Assembly: GCA_003313425.1 (NCBI GenBank) | Contig: NHZP01000114.1 | Location: 1 to 54,771 of the forward strand | DNA length: 54,771 bases | Reading direction: 5' to 3' | From: Pseudopyrenochaeta lycopersici | Lineage: Eukaryota > Ascomycota > Dothideomycetes > Pleosporales > Pseudopyrenochaetaceae | In this document: in pieces, positions 1 through 12,645 of the stretch | Numbering within the stretch: the first letter of the stretch is position 1 | Layout: the number at the start of each line of letters is the position of its first letter | Position numbers and translations under genes: made by a program | Notes under the pieces: generated by a model | Seen by the model: the letters and a program-made list of their open reading frames with translations, nothing else | Told to the model about the DNA's origin: nothing | Databases searched by the model: none

Positions 1-3000
1 AGACCCCTAAATATGTATTACGACGCTAAATAATGCTACTATTAACACAGGAAGACGCCTTCTACGTGCCTAATACTTAGGACCTAGTATAATAAGGGTA
101 CCTTTAAGTTAACTCCTATAGTAAAATCGTGCTTATAGATAGTAAGAAACAAGATATCTATACTTAGCTTAAATAATAAATGCATTAGGAGGATAATAAA
201 GAGAACGTCGACCCTAACTAGCTTCTTACAAAGGAAGAAGCCAGAGACTATTACAAGCGCGCAGAGGCGGCTTAAACCCTACATACTATGCGCAAGGGAC
301 TACAGAAGCTAGTACTAGACTACTTAATAGACCTACGCAATAGACAACACAGTGTCGTCTACTAGTCTTTCTGTACTACAGACCTGTGTATAATACACTA
401 TTTAAGTAAAACAGAATAAGGATACTTTCCTTATTCGTTTTACTAGTGTAAATACTAATAGTATAACTGTCCTAAAGTTAAATGCGACAACTACCTGTAA
501 GATAAGAGGACTATCCTCTATTTCCTAGAGAATAATAACCCTGCAGCTACTATAGCGATGCAGCTAGTCTTTAACAGAGAGTGTAATTAGCAGTAATAGC
601 AAACGTGCCTTAACTCTAACTACCTTAAGTATAAAGCGTTTAAGATATTTAAATAGGTACTAGGAGGAACTTTTTTAGAGCCGCGCCTACTAATAGGCAA
701 GAATCGCGAACTTTTATGTATAACAGGCGCATAAAGACTCCTTAAGCTAAATATTAAGCTTAACAGAAGCTAGATAAAGGTACTAGTAGATTCTAGAGTA
801 TAAACAGAGCTATATTTCTACGCAAGCCGATAGAATAAGCTAGTCTTACTCTATCGTTAAAATTTAGTACTATATCTATTAATAGCAGCTAATAGATAAC
901 TAATGCTATTAGAGTCTGTAATTACACACAAGGTACAGAGCGTGCAACTTATTATCTAGAACTATAGGGAAACGATTAACTTAGACGTCTTTAGACTATT
1001 ATAACACGGACGTAATACTAGGACTCTTATAGTTAAGAGAACATAGCCTAGAAATAGACTAGAAGAAGAAAAAGTTCTTATTTAAATACTATAGAACGGA
1101 CGCAACTACAAGTAAGCCTATACTACGGCCGAGTGCCTAGGTAGATAAGAAGATAATAATTAGGATCCTTACTTTAAATAAGGATAACCTTAGGATATAA
1201 GGGTCTAACTTAGCAGGTACTAATAGGAGGCCCTTAGACTAACAAGCTAGAGTTAAGGAGTAAAGCGCAACTCTAGTAATCCCTAATAAGTATAAAAGAA
1301 TATAAGTTACTCTTTTAGGAAGAGATAAGCACTAAAGTATTACCTAAGTATTAACCTTAGGATTATAAGATTATCCTATAGGAAAGAAAGTAACTAACTT
1401 TTAGCCTAATTTATAGTCTATTAGAAAAAGAACTTAAAACCCTACGCGAATATATTAAAATAAACTTAAAGAAAGGATTTATTAGAGAATTACAGTTACT
1501 AGCAGGATACCCTATACTATTTATACTAAAGAAAAATAAGAAGTTAAGATTATGCGTTAACTACTAGAAACTTAATAATATTATAATAAAGAATTAATAC
1601 CCTCTACTAAATATAGTAGAACTATAGGATTAACTAGCCTTTATAAAAGTCTTTATAGTATTAGACTTAAGAGGAGCGTATAACCTTATTTATATAAAAG
1701 AAGGTAAAGAATAGAAGACTGCGTTTAGGACACGCTACAGCTACTATAAGTATATAGTAATACCTTTTAGTCTTACTAACGCACTAGCTATATTACTAGG
1801 CACTTATTAATAATATATTAAGAGAATACCTAGATATATTTATTATTGCATACCTTAATAATATCCTTATATACTCTAATAATCTATAGGAACACGTTAA
1901 GCACGTTAAAATAGTTCTTACCTGCTTAGGAAAATTTAGTTTACTGCTTAAACCTAAGAAATATAAGTTTTATAAGAAAGAAGTTAAATTCCTTAGGATA
2001 TATAGTAGGTATATATAGAGTAAAGATAAGTAAAGGAAAAATAAGAGTAGTAAAAGAATAGCCTAAACTTAAAATAGTTAAAAATATATAGTTATTTATA
2101 AGATTTATTAACTTTAACTAACAGTTTATTAAGGATTTCTCTAAGAAATCTATCCTACTTACTAAACTTATAAGAAAAAGATAAAATAAGAATAAGGAAA
2201 TAAATAAAGAAAAGCATTCTAGATGCTTAAAGAAGCCTATATTACACTACTAGTATTAATTACATTTTAAATAGGAGAACCTCTACAGTTTAAAATAGAC
2301 GCCTTAGACCTTATACTAGGTGTAACAGCTAAATAAGAACGTAATAGGAAATAGCACCTAATTACCTACTACTCTAGGAAATTCACAGACCCTAAGGAAC
2401 GCTACAACGTACATAACAAAGAGCTTATAGCGATCGTCAACGCCCTTAACTACTAGTAGATCTACGCAGAGAGCTGCTTAGATCTTACGATATTTATAGA
2501 TTATAAGAACTTAGTTAATTTTACTACTACTAAAGATTTAAATTAAAGATAGGTTAGATAGGCTAAAATGCTAGGATAATATAAGTTTAAGATTATGTAT
2601 ACGCTAGGAAAGGATAATAGCAGAGCTGACGCTCTTAGCTGCAGACTAGATATCGCAGTAATAATTAGCGATGCTATCCTTTAAGTAAACTAGGATAGAA
2701 GCTTAGGACCTAATAAGTTATTAAATAACACTATAATAATTACGTCTAAAGTACCTAAAGAATTATAAGAGGTAATTATTTAATAATACTACTATAACCT
2801 AGTATATAGTTACCCTAGAATTAAAAGAATAATAGAACTTATATAATAATACTATAGTTTTAAAAATATAAAAACTAAGGATAAACAGTTTATTAAAAAT
2901 GCGCGGATTACTACAAGAATAAACACAGCACCTACGTACCCTACAGAGAAATGCAAGCTATAGAGCTACCTAACGAACCTTAGGTAGATATTTCTATAGA

Positions 3001-4099
3001 CTTTGTAACAGGGTTACTACTGTCTAAAGATCCCGCGACAGGAATTAAGTATAACGCTATTCTTAACATAGTCTGTAGGTTTACAAAAGTAGTAGAGATA
3101 ATGCTATTTAGAAATAACTATAACACAGAATAACTAGCATTCGTTATCCTAGACAGATTAATATAATACTATAGTATACCTAAGTCTATTATAAGTAATA
3201 GAGATAAGCTCTTTCTATCTAACTTCTAGTCTACATTAATAGCCGCGATAGGAATAAAGAGGAAGTTATTAACAGCCTATTACCTACAAACAGACAGGCA
3301 GATAGAAAGAACGAACAGAATAATAAAGACCTACCTAAGAATCTACAGTAATTAATAATAAAATAATTAGGTCTTATTACTACTAATAGCACAACTAGCC
3401 TATAATAATAAACTGTTAGAATTAACTAGAAAGACACTATTCTTTACTAACTATAAGAGACACCCTAATCTCTTTATAAAGTTATATCCTAGCAGAAAAG
3501 CTAAAGCAGCTATAAAAACAGCTAAAGAAATAAAAAAAGTACATAAACAACTCTAAGAAAACCTTAAGAAAGTATAACGTAATAGTATTTCCTACTAAAT
3601 AAGAAAAGAAAAATAGCACCTTAGCTAAAGAAGGGGGATAAAGTATACTTACTTATAAAAAATCTACGCAATAAGCGACTAAGTAAGGGACTTAATTATA
3701 TTAAAGTTAGACTATGTTTAGTTAAAGAACGAAACAGACCTGTAAATTATATACTTAAGCTACTACTAGATATAAAGATCTACCTATGCTTTTATATCTC
3801 TAAGCTAGAACTAGCTAACCCTGTAACACTATTATAAAGAACATTCTAATATAACTTAGAGGAAGAAAACGAATTTAAAGTTAAGAAGATTTAGGGATAC
3901 TAACAAAATAGAAGAGTTAATAACCTAGAATTAAGCTTCAGCTACCTAGTTAAATAGAAAGGATACCTAAGTGTAGAAAGTACGTAGGAACTACTAGAAA
4001 ACCTAAGAAACTGCTAAGAAAAAATTAGAGAATACTAGAAAAGAGAAGAAGCTAAAAAGAAACCTAGGAGACTTGTTATAACCCTAAGGTTACCTGGCT

Positions 4100-4635
4100 A
4101 GAAGACTCTAACGGCCCTATTCCTAGAACGGCGACTAGTCCACGACGGCAGCGCCTAAGGGGGCCCTAGGGTTAACTGAGGCTAACTTAGAGTTTAAGGA
4201 CTCTAACGCCTTAAGGCGTTCGATGTCCTCTACGTCCGCAAGACCCTTGTTAAATAACCTTGCCTCCTTCTTCTTTAACAACTTTTGTTACTTACGCAAA
4301 CGTTTCTACTTTAAGCGCGCTGCGGCAATACAGTTAAACGCTGCCTGCACTAACCGCTTATCCTTATTAATAGCCTTTTCTACTACTTTATCTTATTAGT
4401 CTAAATCCGCTAGCTCCTTATTAATCTTTAAAAAGTCTAGAACTAGGACGTTAATAGGCACGCATTCTACCTGCCCCCTAACTCCCTCGCAGTTTCCGCA
4501 CTTTAAGGACAAAGAGGACATCTAACAACCTAGGTTGTTTTCCACACATCGCTTACAGGACACTATTACGTCCTAACCTTTATTATTTATTTAATCTCTA
4601 CGTTTTTAGTAATAGTACGTAGCCTAGGAGGACAT
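4100..4635 (-). pseudogene. Antisense Cys-rich ORF at the 3' end of Gypsy copy A
   Basis: Opposite to pol, between the chromodomain and the 3' LTR, a frame starts at an ATG at 4635 and reads about 175 codons if TAG/TAA are taken as RIPped CAG/CAA/TGG codons. It has two zinc-finger-like units near the N-terminus: CxxC-x6-C (CKRCVENNLGC) and CxxC-x8-C (CGNCEGVRGQVEC). A Lys/Arg/Leu-rich, probably coiled-coil segment follows (QKLLKKKEARLFNKG and similar). Small Cys-rich proteins of this plan are common in ascomycete annotations, and some appear to lie antisense in Gypsy elements; I recall this only in general terms. Function unknown. The 3' limit is approximate. Confidence 0.6.
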
Positions 4636-4783
4636 CAGACTAACCTATAGGGACATAAGTTATTAGAAGAGGAGGATAGTGTTATAACCTAAGAATGTAC
4701 TAAGGGACAGCCGCCTTAAGAAGCCCTGCAGACTAGTACGTGCGCTAAAGTATAAGGCTGCACCTAAAGAAGTACGTAACTCG

Positions 4784-5111
4784 TTATAAGTCTTACGGTC
4801 TTAGGAATCTTACACACTGATATATAGTCTCTATATAAGACTTATTAAGAATAGTACAGTCTTATAAGACTCCTTGTGTATATAGATTACTATAATAAAC
4901 CCTTATAGCTTAGTATATTTAACTTAATATTATACTCTATAGTATAGTAATAGTAATACTAATTGTTCTTAACCCTTAGTACTCTTTACAGAAGCACCCT
5001 CTTACTGTCTTAGTATTAAACCCCTATCTATCTAGTCCCTTACTCTATCCCGGAGAACTAACCTTGCAGTCTCATTAGTTATCCTTACCAATAGCTTTTA
5101 AGATTCTTACA
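4784..5111 (+). repeat. 3' LTR of Gypsy copy A
   Basis: From about 4856 to the TTACA end at 5111 this follows the LTR of element B closely. The upstream U3 part differs and includes a 14-bp palindrome (AGTCTTATAAGACT). The left border is set by the position of the purine stretch compared with B and is uncertain; the expected TG start is not preserved. Confidence 0.6.
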
Positions 5112-5120
5112 TAAAGATTA

Positions 5121-5243
5121 TGTTAGCCAACACGGTTAGCTCCTCACGTGCTCTGTTATATAAGCATCCACGGGGTATATAGTTCCCTTGTGTCTTATTT
5201 GATAGGAATTAACCTAGTTCCTCCTGCCTGCTGCCCGCCAATA
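5121..5243 (+). repeat. 5' LTR of Copia element I
   Basis: 123 bp, TGTTAGCC to GCCAATA. The last ATA is a C to T change of the ACA seen in the solo copy at 53941-54063. The two are otherwise nearly identical. Confidence 0.92.
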
Positions 5244-5256
5244 GTTATGAGCCCGG
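5244..5256 (+). other. Copia primer-binding site, initiator-tRNA-Met half-molecule type
   Basis: GTTATGAGCCCGG directly abuts the LTR. It is complementary to the anticodon stem-loop of an initiator methionine tRNA (CCGGGCTCATAAC, with CAT as anticodon). Drosophila copia primes in this way from an internal tRNA fragment rather than from the tRNA 3' end. Confidence 0.7.
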
Positions 5257-5489
5257 TTTGCACCTCCTAAGCTACGCAACTCTGCACGAATATAGCTTTA
5301 GACGTGTAACTAATAACAACTACGTTTACCTTTACCTGTTGTATCTATTAACAGCTAGGTTACCGTTAAAGACCTATATAGTCAACAAGTGTCGCTATTT
5401 AACTAGAACTGTTGCTCTCTGCATAGAGATTAGTTTAGTAATTAATCACTGAGATTACGATATCGTACAACAACGCAGGAGTCACACAA

Positions 5490-8400
5490 GTGACTGTTTT
5501 ACTAGATAAACCAGCCAACTAGGAGTTATAGTTCTAGCTACGACGAGAGAAAGCTATTATAGATAGTATTTAGAAGTACTATAACATCTTAAAACTAAAG
5601 AATAAGCTACTAAAGCTTAGAGAACTAACTAGACTGTTACCTAGCGATATACGGCTAGGAGCGACAGAGATCAGCTAGCTAGACGCAGCTAAGAAGGCAT
5701 TATACAGTAATCTCCTTTAAGACTAGAGATACGAAAGAGTAGAGTATATAAAACTGAAGCAGAAGGATAGTAAGCTCCTTCTTAACATCAGCCGTACGAT
5801 TGCTGCTTAACACCTTTACCTTATTAGTAGAAAAGATAAGGCGTACAATCGACTAGTTACTCTTAAGAAGCAGTTTACGCTAACAGCTGCCTTACAAAGC
5901 AGAGAGCTAACTATTAAATATTAAGCTCTGCAGGACAGTCCTTAGAGTCGAGATCTTAAGTAATAGCTTAACAACTAGATTTATATTACTAACTAAGGCG
6001 GGGAGGCAGGTCTCTCTAAAACAACAAGTTATTAAGCTTAAGAGGATTTCCTAACATCTATTAGGACGATTGCCCCTGAATAGGTAGTATCGTCGCACTA
6101 TAACCTTATTAAAAAGGAGACCTTAGATAAGATAAATAAGATTTAAACTCTAGCAGACTATATAGCTTAGTTTAGGGTCTATTATTAACGAATTAGGCCT
6201 AGTATAACGTTGCTTAGCACGTTTACAACACTTAGTGTTTTAAACAGAATAGACTAGAAAGACTAGAAGGAGTAGAGATTATTAAAATCAGCTTATAAGC
6301 TAGAATATCTCTACAGAGGTATGTATTAGTATAGGGAGTGCTAGTACCTGTTTCCAGATCATCTAAAGAGACTAGAGAGCTTTTAACCTATTAAAGCTGT
6401 ACAGGATAGGATAGCTAAGGCCTTAAAGAACCTAGAGTAGGTTAAAAGGATTAATAAGCTCCTCGCTTATTATAGTAAGAAAATTAAGGGCGTAGATAAG
6501 CTAATAAGCCTTAACAGTAGAAAGGAGAGCTAAGGGGGCAGTTTTGCGACCTACAGCTCTTTCTCCGTCACCTAGGTGCAACTAAAAACGCTGCTAACAA
6601 TTATTAATCAATAGATCCTTAACCTAGGCTTAAACATCTATATATGTAATTTAAGGAGGTTTAGCTAGCGAGAGATAAGGCAGGCGACAGCTCAGGAAAT
6701 AGTGCTTGCAGGAGACTTAATCCTAGCAATACAGGCCTAGGGAGACGTTATATTTAAGGTTAATTAACTATCTAGAATAAGTTAGATTAAGCTAACTAAT
6801 ATAGCCTTTATAGACGGCTTCTTTATAAACGTTATAAGCCTCTTAAGATGCTAAGAGATAGGTATTCAGTTTAACTCAGGACGAGATGTTATATATAAGC
6901 AGCATCCGTCAAACGTTACATGCCTACTTAGGTATAGAGAAGGACACTAGATTGTTAATGCTAACAAGAACAATCGTCCAGCACTAAGTAGCTTCGCAAC
7001 AGCTCTTCGAGGAGCGTACAAGGTCTCACAGGAAGAATAACGTCTAATTGCCGCATCTTATGTTAAAGCTTATAAGATGTTTACACACGCGAGTAAGGAG
7101 GTAATTAACTACTTAAATGTAAACGTACGAGGAATTAACCTTAAGTAAGGAGCTTAAGCACCGCAGCTGCGAGAATGCAAGACCTGTATTAAGTCAAAAT
7201 CGACAGCTCAGGTCAGCAGGCGTCAATCAGACAATTAAGCTACAAGGCCTTTCTATAGGATTATAGTTAATCTTGTATAGCTGATCCTAACAGGAGAAAC
7301 GTGCTATAATAGAGATCGTTACCTCCTATATACTATATACGAGTTCTTAAGGTAGTATAAGGCAACAACTCTTACTAATAAAACACTACCTATTATAATA
7401 GCAGCGTTACGAGCGCTAATAAACAAGATTGAACGCTAGCATAGACATACTATCGTTATCCTTAAGGTTAACAGCGATCACGGATATAGCTTACAGCTCT
7501 ATAAAATCGCAAGGCAGGCTAGCCTTAAGGTTAAGCTTTAAGCCCCTAACACGCCTAAACAGCTAGGAGCCGCAGAGTAAGCAGGGAACGTAATTATAAT
7601 AAGAGCAAGATCACTTCAAATTAAGGCAGGACTGCCAAAGTCGCTGTTAAATAAGCTAGCAGTTACAGCAGCTCAAATTATTAATATTACTCCTACCAAG
7701 TTAATCGTATAGAAGACGCCATATAAGCTAGTCTATGGCAGGCAGCCTTTAGTTACCTACTTCTTACAGATAGGCTGCAAAGCCTATGTCCTAAATAAGA
7801 AGCTAAAGAAAGCAGATAAGCTTAAGTCTTATATATTTATAGGATACCTTATAGGGTACGACTTAACAAATATCTTCCGCGTCTAGTTGCTAAAGAAGAG
7901 CTAGGTAATACGCGTAAGAGACGTAATATTTTAGAAGAACAGCCTTTTTAACGACTATAAGAAAGCTGAGAGAGAAGCCATTATACGAGAAGATATTAAC
8001 TATCTTAACATACCTTAGGTACAGGAGATAGAGGCTAATTAAGAGATACTGCAGAACTAGAGGCATTAGCTTAACAATAAGACAGCTCGTTCTACAGAGA
8101 TAGCTGAAAACAATATAGTAGCAGAGTTCTATAAGGACTAGGGCTTTCTACTAATACTAGAACTATTAGATCGTAGTACTATACTACTTTAACAGGAGGC
8201 AGACGACGATAGAGAATTAGGCCGAGCTACAGAGCTAGTAGAATAAGTTAGTGCTGAAGATTAAGGCACTAAGGAACAGGTTTAAGAACAGCTGCTTGAT
8301 AAGCTGCAGACACATTATAAGGATGACACGTCTACAGTTACAAGTAGACTAGATAGACTAAGTAGGCCAGATAGACTACTTAGGCTAGCTGCAACAGGCA

Positions 8401-10400
8401 GGCAAGGCTGACTACGAAAGCTACTATCTAAGTGGCCTAGAGGATAGAGTAATACAGATAACTATGTACTAGATCGTTAGCAGAATAATGCACCAAAGAT
8501 AGCTAATCCTGCTGTTAGAAGTAGTAGCAACATTATAGAAGGGAAGAGAGCTAGGAGGCTAGCTAACTAGGCCCTAGCTACATACTATAGAGCATTTATA
8601 GTAGCATTAAATCTAACAGCTCCTTTAAAGGTCGCAGGTGAGATGCCTAGGTTAAGGCTACATTATAACTAACTGCCAGAGCCGCCAAAGCGATAGAAGG
8701 AAGTAAAGGATTATCTATTTAGTGCTAAGTTTAGAGAGGCAGCATAAGCAGAGCTTAACAGCTGCTAGTTAAAAGATTACTTTAAGCGTACAGAGGTTAC
8801 TATAACAATAGCAGATGCTAAGGTTCTACCCCTAATATAGGTGTTCTTATATAAGTTTAATAAAGACAGGTACCTATATAAGTTTAAGGCGCGTATATGC
8901 GTATAACGAGACCTGTAGGAGGTATAGGGTAAGACGTATACTATAACGTTAGCTATTAAGGTCTTTTAATCTCTTATAGCACTAGTAGCAGTATTTAACC
9001 TAAAGATATTTTAGTTTAACGCCCTAAACGCCTTTCTTAACACTTAACTACTACGTAAGATATACTATTATACGCCTAAAGGGTTTACAGACGAGTTTAG
9101 CGAGCTTCTTAAGCTTTAGCGAGCGCTCTATAGCCTTAAGGAAGCACTACTACTGTAGTACTAGGAGCTCTTATTAACCTTAAAGAAGCTTAGGTTGAGG
9201 CCTGTGCTAGGAGCACCGTGCCTATACACGAACGACCGTCTAATCGTCTTTTTCTATATAGACGATATCGTTGTCCTCGTCTATCTACTTAATATAAGCT
9301 ACTACTAGACGTTTAAGTAACAGATGCTTAGAACGTACGAGATCCGTGAGCTAGGCGAGCTAAAGTAGTTCCTCAGCATCCGTGTAATCCGCGAGGAGCT
9401 TACTTAATTAATCTACCTAGTACAGGACTTATTTATTAATAAGATCGCAGTAAAGTTTACCCTAAGGTCTAGCGTGAGATGCCCAGATATACCCCTAAGG
9501 GACAACGTCCTCCTGCCTTTAACAGAGGATTTAAGTGCTGCTTAAACACAAAGGTATTAGCAGCTAGTTAGATTACTAGCGTATATATTAACATTAACGA
9601 GACCAGACGTCGCGAGAGCGCACTTAATCCTTGCACGTTACCTACAGAATCTAGGGTAAAAGCACCTGCACGCTACTAACTATGTGTAGAGATACCTAAT
9701 AGGCATAAAGCACCTAGCTATTTAAGCGTTAGGGGACATCTAGCACAGCATAACTAGTATTATATTGCTAGCTTAGCAGGAGCTAGACTAAGAACCTCTC
9801 TTTTATAGTGCATTAGATGCGGCCTTCGCAGATAAGCCTAAAACTCGCTAAAGCTCTTAAGGCTATATCTTTAAACTATATAGACTGCCTATTAACTAGA
9901 AAGTAACAGTCTAACAATTAGTTACAAAATTAACTACTAAGGCTGAGCTGCTATCTCTATCCCTTGCAGGATTAGAGATAGAATAGTAGCAACGCTTCTT
10001 TTAAGCTATTTAATTTAACCCTAAGTTTACACTAGCACTGTAGTATAATAACTAGCAGACTATCTTAATCGTAACAAAGGCAGTTAACAAGCTTTAGACG
10101 AAGCTGAAGCATGTAGACGTATATTATCATTAGTTACGTCAGGAGGTAGCAGAAGGCAGACTGCAGGTAGACTAGAAGGCTACTATAGAGATGCTAGCTG
10201 ACGGCCTTACAAAGATCCTTAGTCAACAGAAGCACGCTGACTTCGTACGCCAGCTAGGACTAAGTGACCTATTAAGGATTCGAGAGGAATCAGAGAGTAC
10301 TGCTCTCAGTCTGCAGGACCTGGGGGGGTGGTACTACTAACTACAGTAGAGGCAGATGCTTAAGGACCTTTATTTACAGCTTTCGTTGCTCTTCATTCAC
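5490..10400 (+). pseudogene. Copia gag-pol polyprotein, RIP-inactivated
   Basis: One open frame is readable through TAG/TAA stops. Landmarks: a gag segment to about 6500; a protease region with a W-I-L-N/D-L/S-G type site near 6610; a gag-preintegrase/integrase segment at about 7000-7950 (ECKTCIKSK, then TPYKLVYGRQP); Copia reverse transcriptase at about 8680-9500, with the catalytic YIDD intact at about 9255-9266; and the RNase H tail with ADGLTKIL at about 10198-10221. The downstream end is just before the polypurine tract. Intact functional motifs next to many RIP stops suggest one recent round of mutation of a once complete element. No expression is expected. Confidence 0.88.
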
Positions 10401-10407
10401 TCAAGCT

Positions 10408-10416
10408 AGGGGGGTG
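10408..10416 (+). other. Polypurine tract of Copia element I
   Basis: AGGGGGGTG immediately precedes the TGTTAGCC start of the 3' LTR, the usual place for plus-strand priming. Confidence 0.6.
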
Positions 10417-10473
10417 TGTTAGCCAACACAGTTAGCTCCTCACGTGCTCTGTTATATAAGCATCTACAGGGTA
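10417..10473 (+). repeat. Truncated 3' LTR of Copia element I
   Basis: The first 57 bp match the 5' LTR and then stop at ...CAGGGTA. The missing remainder of about 66 bp is not found to the right of transposon H. Confidence 0.88.
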
Positions 10474-10513
10474 ACGTGGATTACCAGTCATCCGCGAAAA
10501 CTAGTCATCCGCG
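10474..10513 (+). repeat. Left terminal inverted repeat of H
   Basis: Begins ACGTGGATTACCAGTCATCC. Within it CAGTCATCCGCGAAAAC occurs twice in tandem (second copy with C to T), probably a doubled transposase binding site. Confidence 0.85.
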
Positions 10514-11197
10514 AAAACCACCACAATCAAAACGCCTTTTTGCTCAATTACTTAACAACAACGCAGTAAATTTAATAATTAATAAATAGATAAGCTAGTC
10601 CATCTACGTCCATACTAAGTCTAATTATGTCCTTAGATATAACAGTTACTGCACGTTAGCGGTGCGCGCTGGCGCACTTGCCTAGGCTCAGCTTAACAAC
10701 CCTTATTAGCTACTCTACCTACCTCTATAGTAAGCAGCAGGCCCTACTTAACCTATAAAGCTCCTCCTTAAGCTATATACTACTTACGCTGCTGCTACTT
10801 ACGTTTTTTACGTTATAAAGCTGCGCGAAGCTTTAAAATCTCGTCTGTAAGGAGAGCTACTAAGTCTAATATAAGCTAACAGCCTTTAATAATCTACTAA
10901 ATGTTAAAGATCTAATCAAGTAGTTACAATATAAAGCAACTAGTGTTAACTAGTTAGTATCTTTAGAGTATTCTGTAGATGTGCAGGCTAGGTTAAAGGT
11001 AGAAGTATTAAATAGTAGTATACTCGTGGATTGTCTTAAGTTAATTACAATGTGCTATAGGGCCACATTGTGCGAGTCTATATACATGATTGTCTTATAG
11101 GATTCCTATAAGGCCCCCTCTGGGATTTCTAGGTTTGTCTCCGTCCCATAGGACATAGTCTGTCTTGGCGTGGGTTTTCTGGGATTACGTGATCCTG

Positions 11198-11447
11198 TGT
11201 TATGGGCGAAGAGGCCTAACTAACGAGTGTGCATTTGTCCTATACTACAGAAGGAGAAAGATAGAGAAGAGGTTACAGGTATCCTTAGAGGGTATATATA
11301 TATGTTTGTACGAGTAAAGAGGAACGTGCTCCTCTAGCTACTAACTTGTACAAGCTAATAAGAAAAGAGGGCAGAGGAGATTAAGGAGTTCTTTCCCCGT
11401 GCGATAGTAGCGAAGCCTCTCCTACTTAAAGGGCGCAGCCTATTACA
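11198..11447 (-). repeat. 3' LTR of element F
   Basis: 250 bp, TGTTATGGG to TATTACA in plus-strand reading. Next to it, 11448-11465 is the complement of a GGAGGAGGAGGG polypurine tract, which marks this as the 3' copy. Confidence 0.93.
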
Positions 11448-11758
11448 ATACCCTCCTCCTCCTTAAATAACTATGTTACTTCTTCGTACGTAGTTTAACC
11501 TTAACCTTATACTTATGTAGGTAGCGTTATGTTATCATGCTGCAAAAGTAGAGATATTACGTGTACTTTTTCTTGTTCGTTTGCAAGCAATTTTCCTCCT
11601 TTACCTATTATTATTGCCTAATAACGTAAAGTAGAGGAGAGGTTAGTCGTTTACTTACTCGTGCGCATATAAAGAGCTTTTCCTCTAACTCTTTCTTCCT
11701 CTTTTACTGCTAACTTTAACTTACTTGCGTACAACTTATCTTCTTATTATTACTAACA

Positions 11759-12645
11759 TGCCTCCTAAAGCAGCTCCCTCAGCTAGTTAGCCTAATCGCG
11801 GTGTGTAGGGTCCTAGTAGTTATAGCGGTAGTGTAAACTATCTTACTTATACGACTGCTAGTAACATTATGTCTACGCACGCAGCTGCTAGGGCTAACAT
11901 TACTTAGGTTACTTACGCTTAGCTTACTTAAACCGCTCCTAACTAAACTTAACCTGCTAGTATTATTATTCCTGCTGCTTAGGGTAATACGTCTCTTCTC
12001 CCTGCTAACTACGTAATCTAGTATATCCTAGATACTCTAGTTATAGATAAGTTTTACTGTCTCTTTATAACTGCTTCTGTACGTCTTATTCCTCTTTTCT
12101 TTTCTATATCTAACGTTATTTAGCCTAAGCTAGTTCACATCGCTAAATTCTTCCTTTGTCTTATTAATTAATCCCCGTATAATGCTTAGTAGGGCCATAG
12201 TCTTAATAATTTCTCTCCTATTATTACTTGTTATACGATTAACACTTAGCAACTCCTCTCTAGTCGTTAATTCTACCTTAAAGCCTACCTTATCTATAGC
12301 CGCGGTTCCCTTAACACTAACTTCTATTCTAACAACTATGCTAAGGCTATACAAGAGCGTCGTACGTTTACAGCCTTTACTAGGTGTGTCTCTATTACTA
12401 GCGAGTAGAGCAGGGCTTACTCTAATTGCGTGTAGCAGAATTACAGTGCGTCTTATACAGCTAGGCGTGCTCTACCTCTCCTACCTTCTAACAGAGTCTC
12501 TATTCCTTAGCGTAGTTAAGGTTAAGGTTAAGTCCTTGCTAAGCCTAAGGAGGATAAACGTTTCTTAGACGTCTTAGGTTAGAGGGCCTTGTACAGGGTT
12601 AGTTAGCTTATGCTAGCTTATTTCTCTAACCTTTTAGTAGTTTCC
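11759..12645 (+). pseudogene. Antisense ORF at the 3' end of Gypsy element F
   Basis: The plus strand (antisense to F pol) has an ATG at 11759 starting MPPKAAPSAS, then a frame of about 295 codons interrupted only by TAG/TAA in the part I translated. The N-terminal 100 codons are Ser/Thr/Ala/Gln-rich. The middle is hydrophobic and aromatic (ASVRLIPLFF), the later part Arg/Ser/Asn-rich (QERRTFTAFTR, KPKEDKRFLDV). It reaches into the antisense of the chromodomain and may continue to about 12790. I do not recognise the protein. A 128-codon frame at 12182-12568 lacks stops but is in another frame and is probably a shadow. The position matches the antisense ORFs of A and B. Confidence 0.5.

Larger units (their letters stand above)
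1..5111 (+). mobile_element. Ty3/Gypsy chromovirus, copy A (5' end outside window), RIP-degraded
   Basis: This is the pol and 3' end of a Gypsy retrotransposon. It aligns by eye with element B: base 1 here matches about 38703 there, and the match runs to about 4080. Readable parts in order are the end of gag, protease, reverse transcriptase (about 1400-2100), RNase H (about 2200-2650), integrase (about 2750-3900) and a chromodomain-like segment (about 3930-4020). The frame is full of TAA/TAG. CpA is more depleted than in B, so A is the more heavily RIPped copy. After 4080 the sequence departs from B and holds an antisense ORF and a 3' LTR whose last 250 bp resemble the LTR of B. It cannot encode protein. 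Confidence 0.9.
5121..10473 (+). mobile_element. Ty1/Copia retrotransposon (element I), RIPped, 3' LTR truncated
   Basis: The element starts with a 123-bp LTR (TGTTAGCC...), followed at once by a primer-binding site and one long gag-pol frame in Copia order (gag, protease, integrase, reverse transcriptase, RNase H). A G-rich polypurine tract (10408-10416) comes before the first 57 bp of the 3' LTR. The 3' LTR stops abruptly where transposon H begins, so no target duplication can be read. The same LTR family occurs alone at 53941-54063. Confidence 0.92.

Noticed and set aside
5258..5452. 64-codon ORF after the Copia LTR
   Set aside because: It lies in the leader between the primer-binding site and gag, with no similarity to gag.
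12182..12568. 128-codon plus-strand ORF inside element F
   Set aside because: It is in a different frame from the antisense ORF starting at 11759, hydrophobic Leu/Ser-rich by composition, and free of stops only by chance of the RIP pattern.
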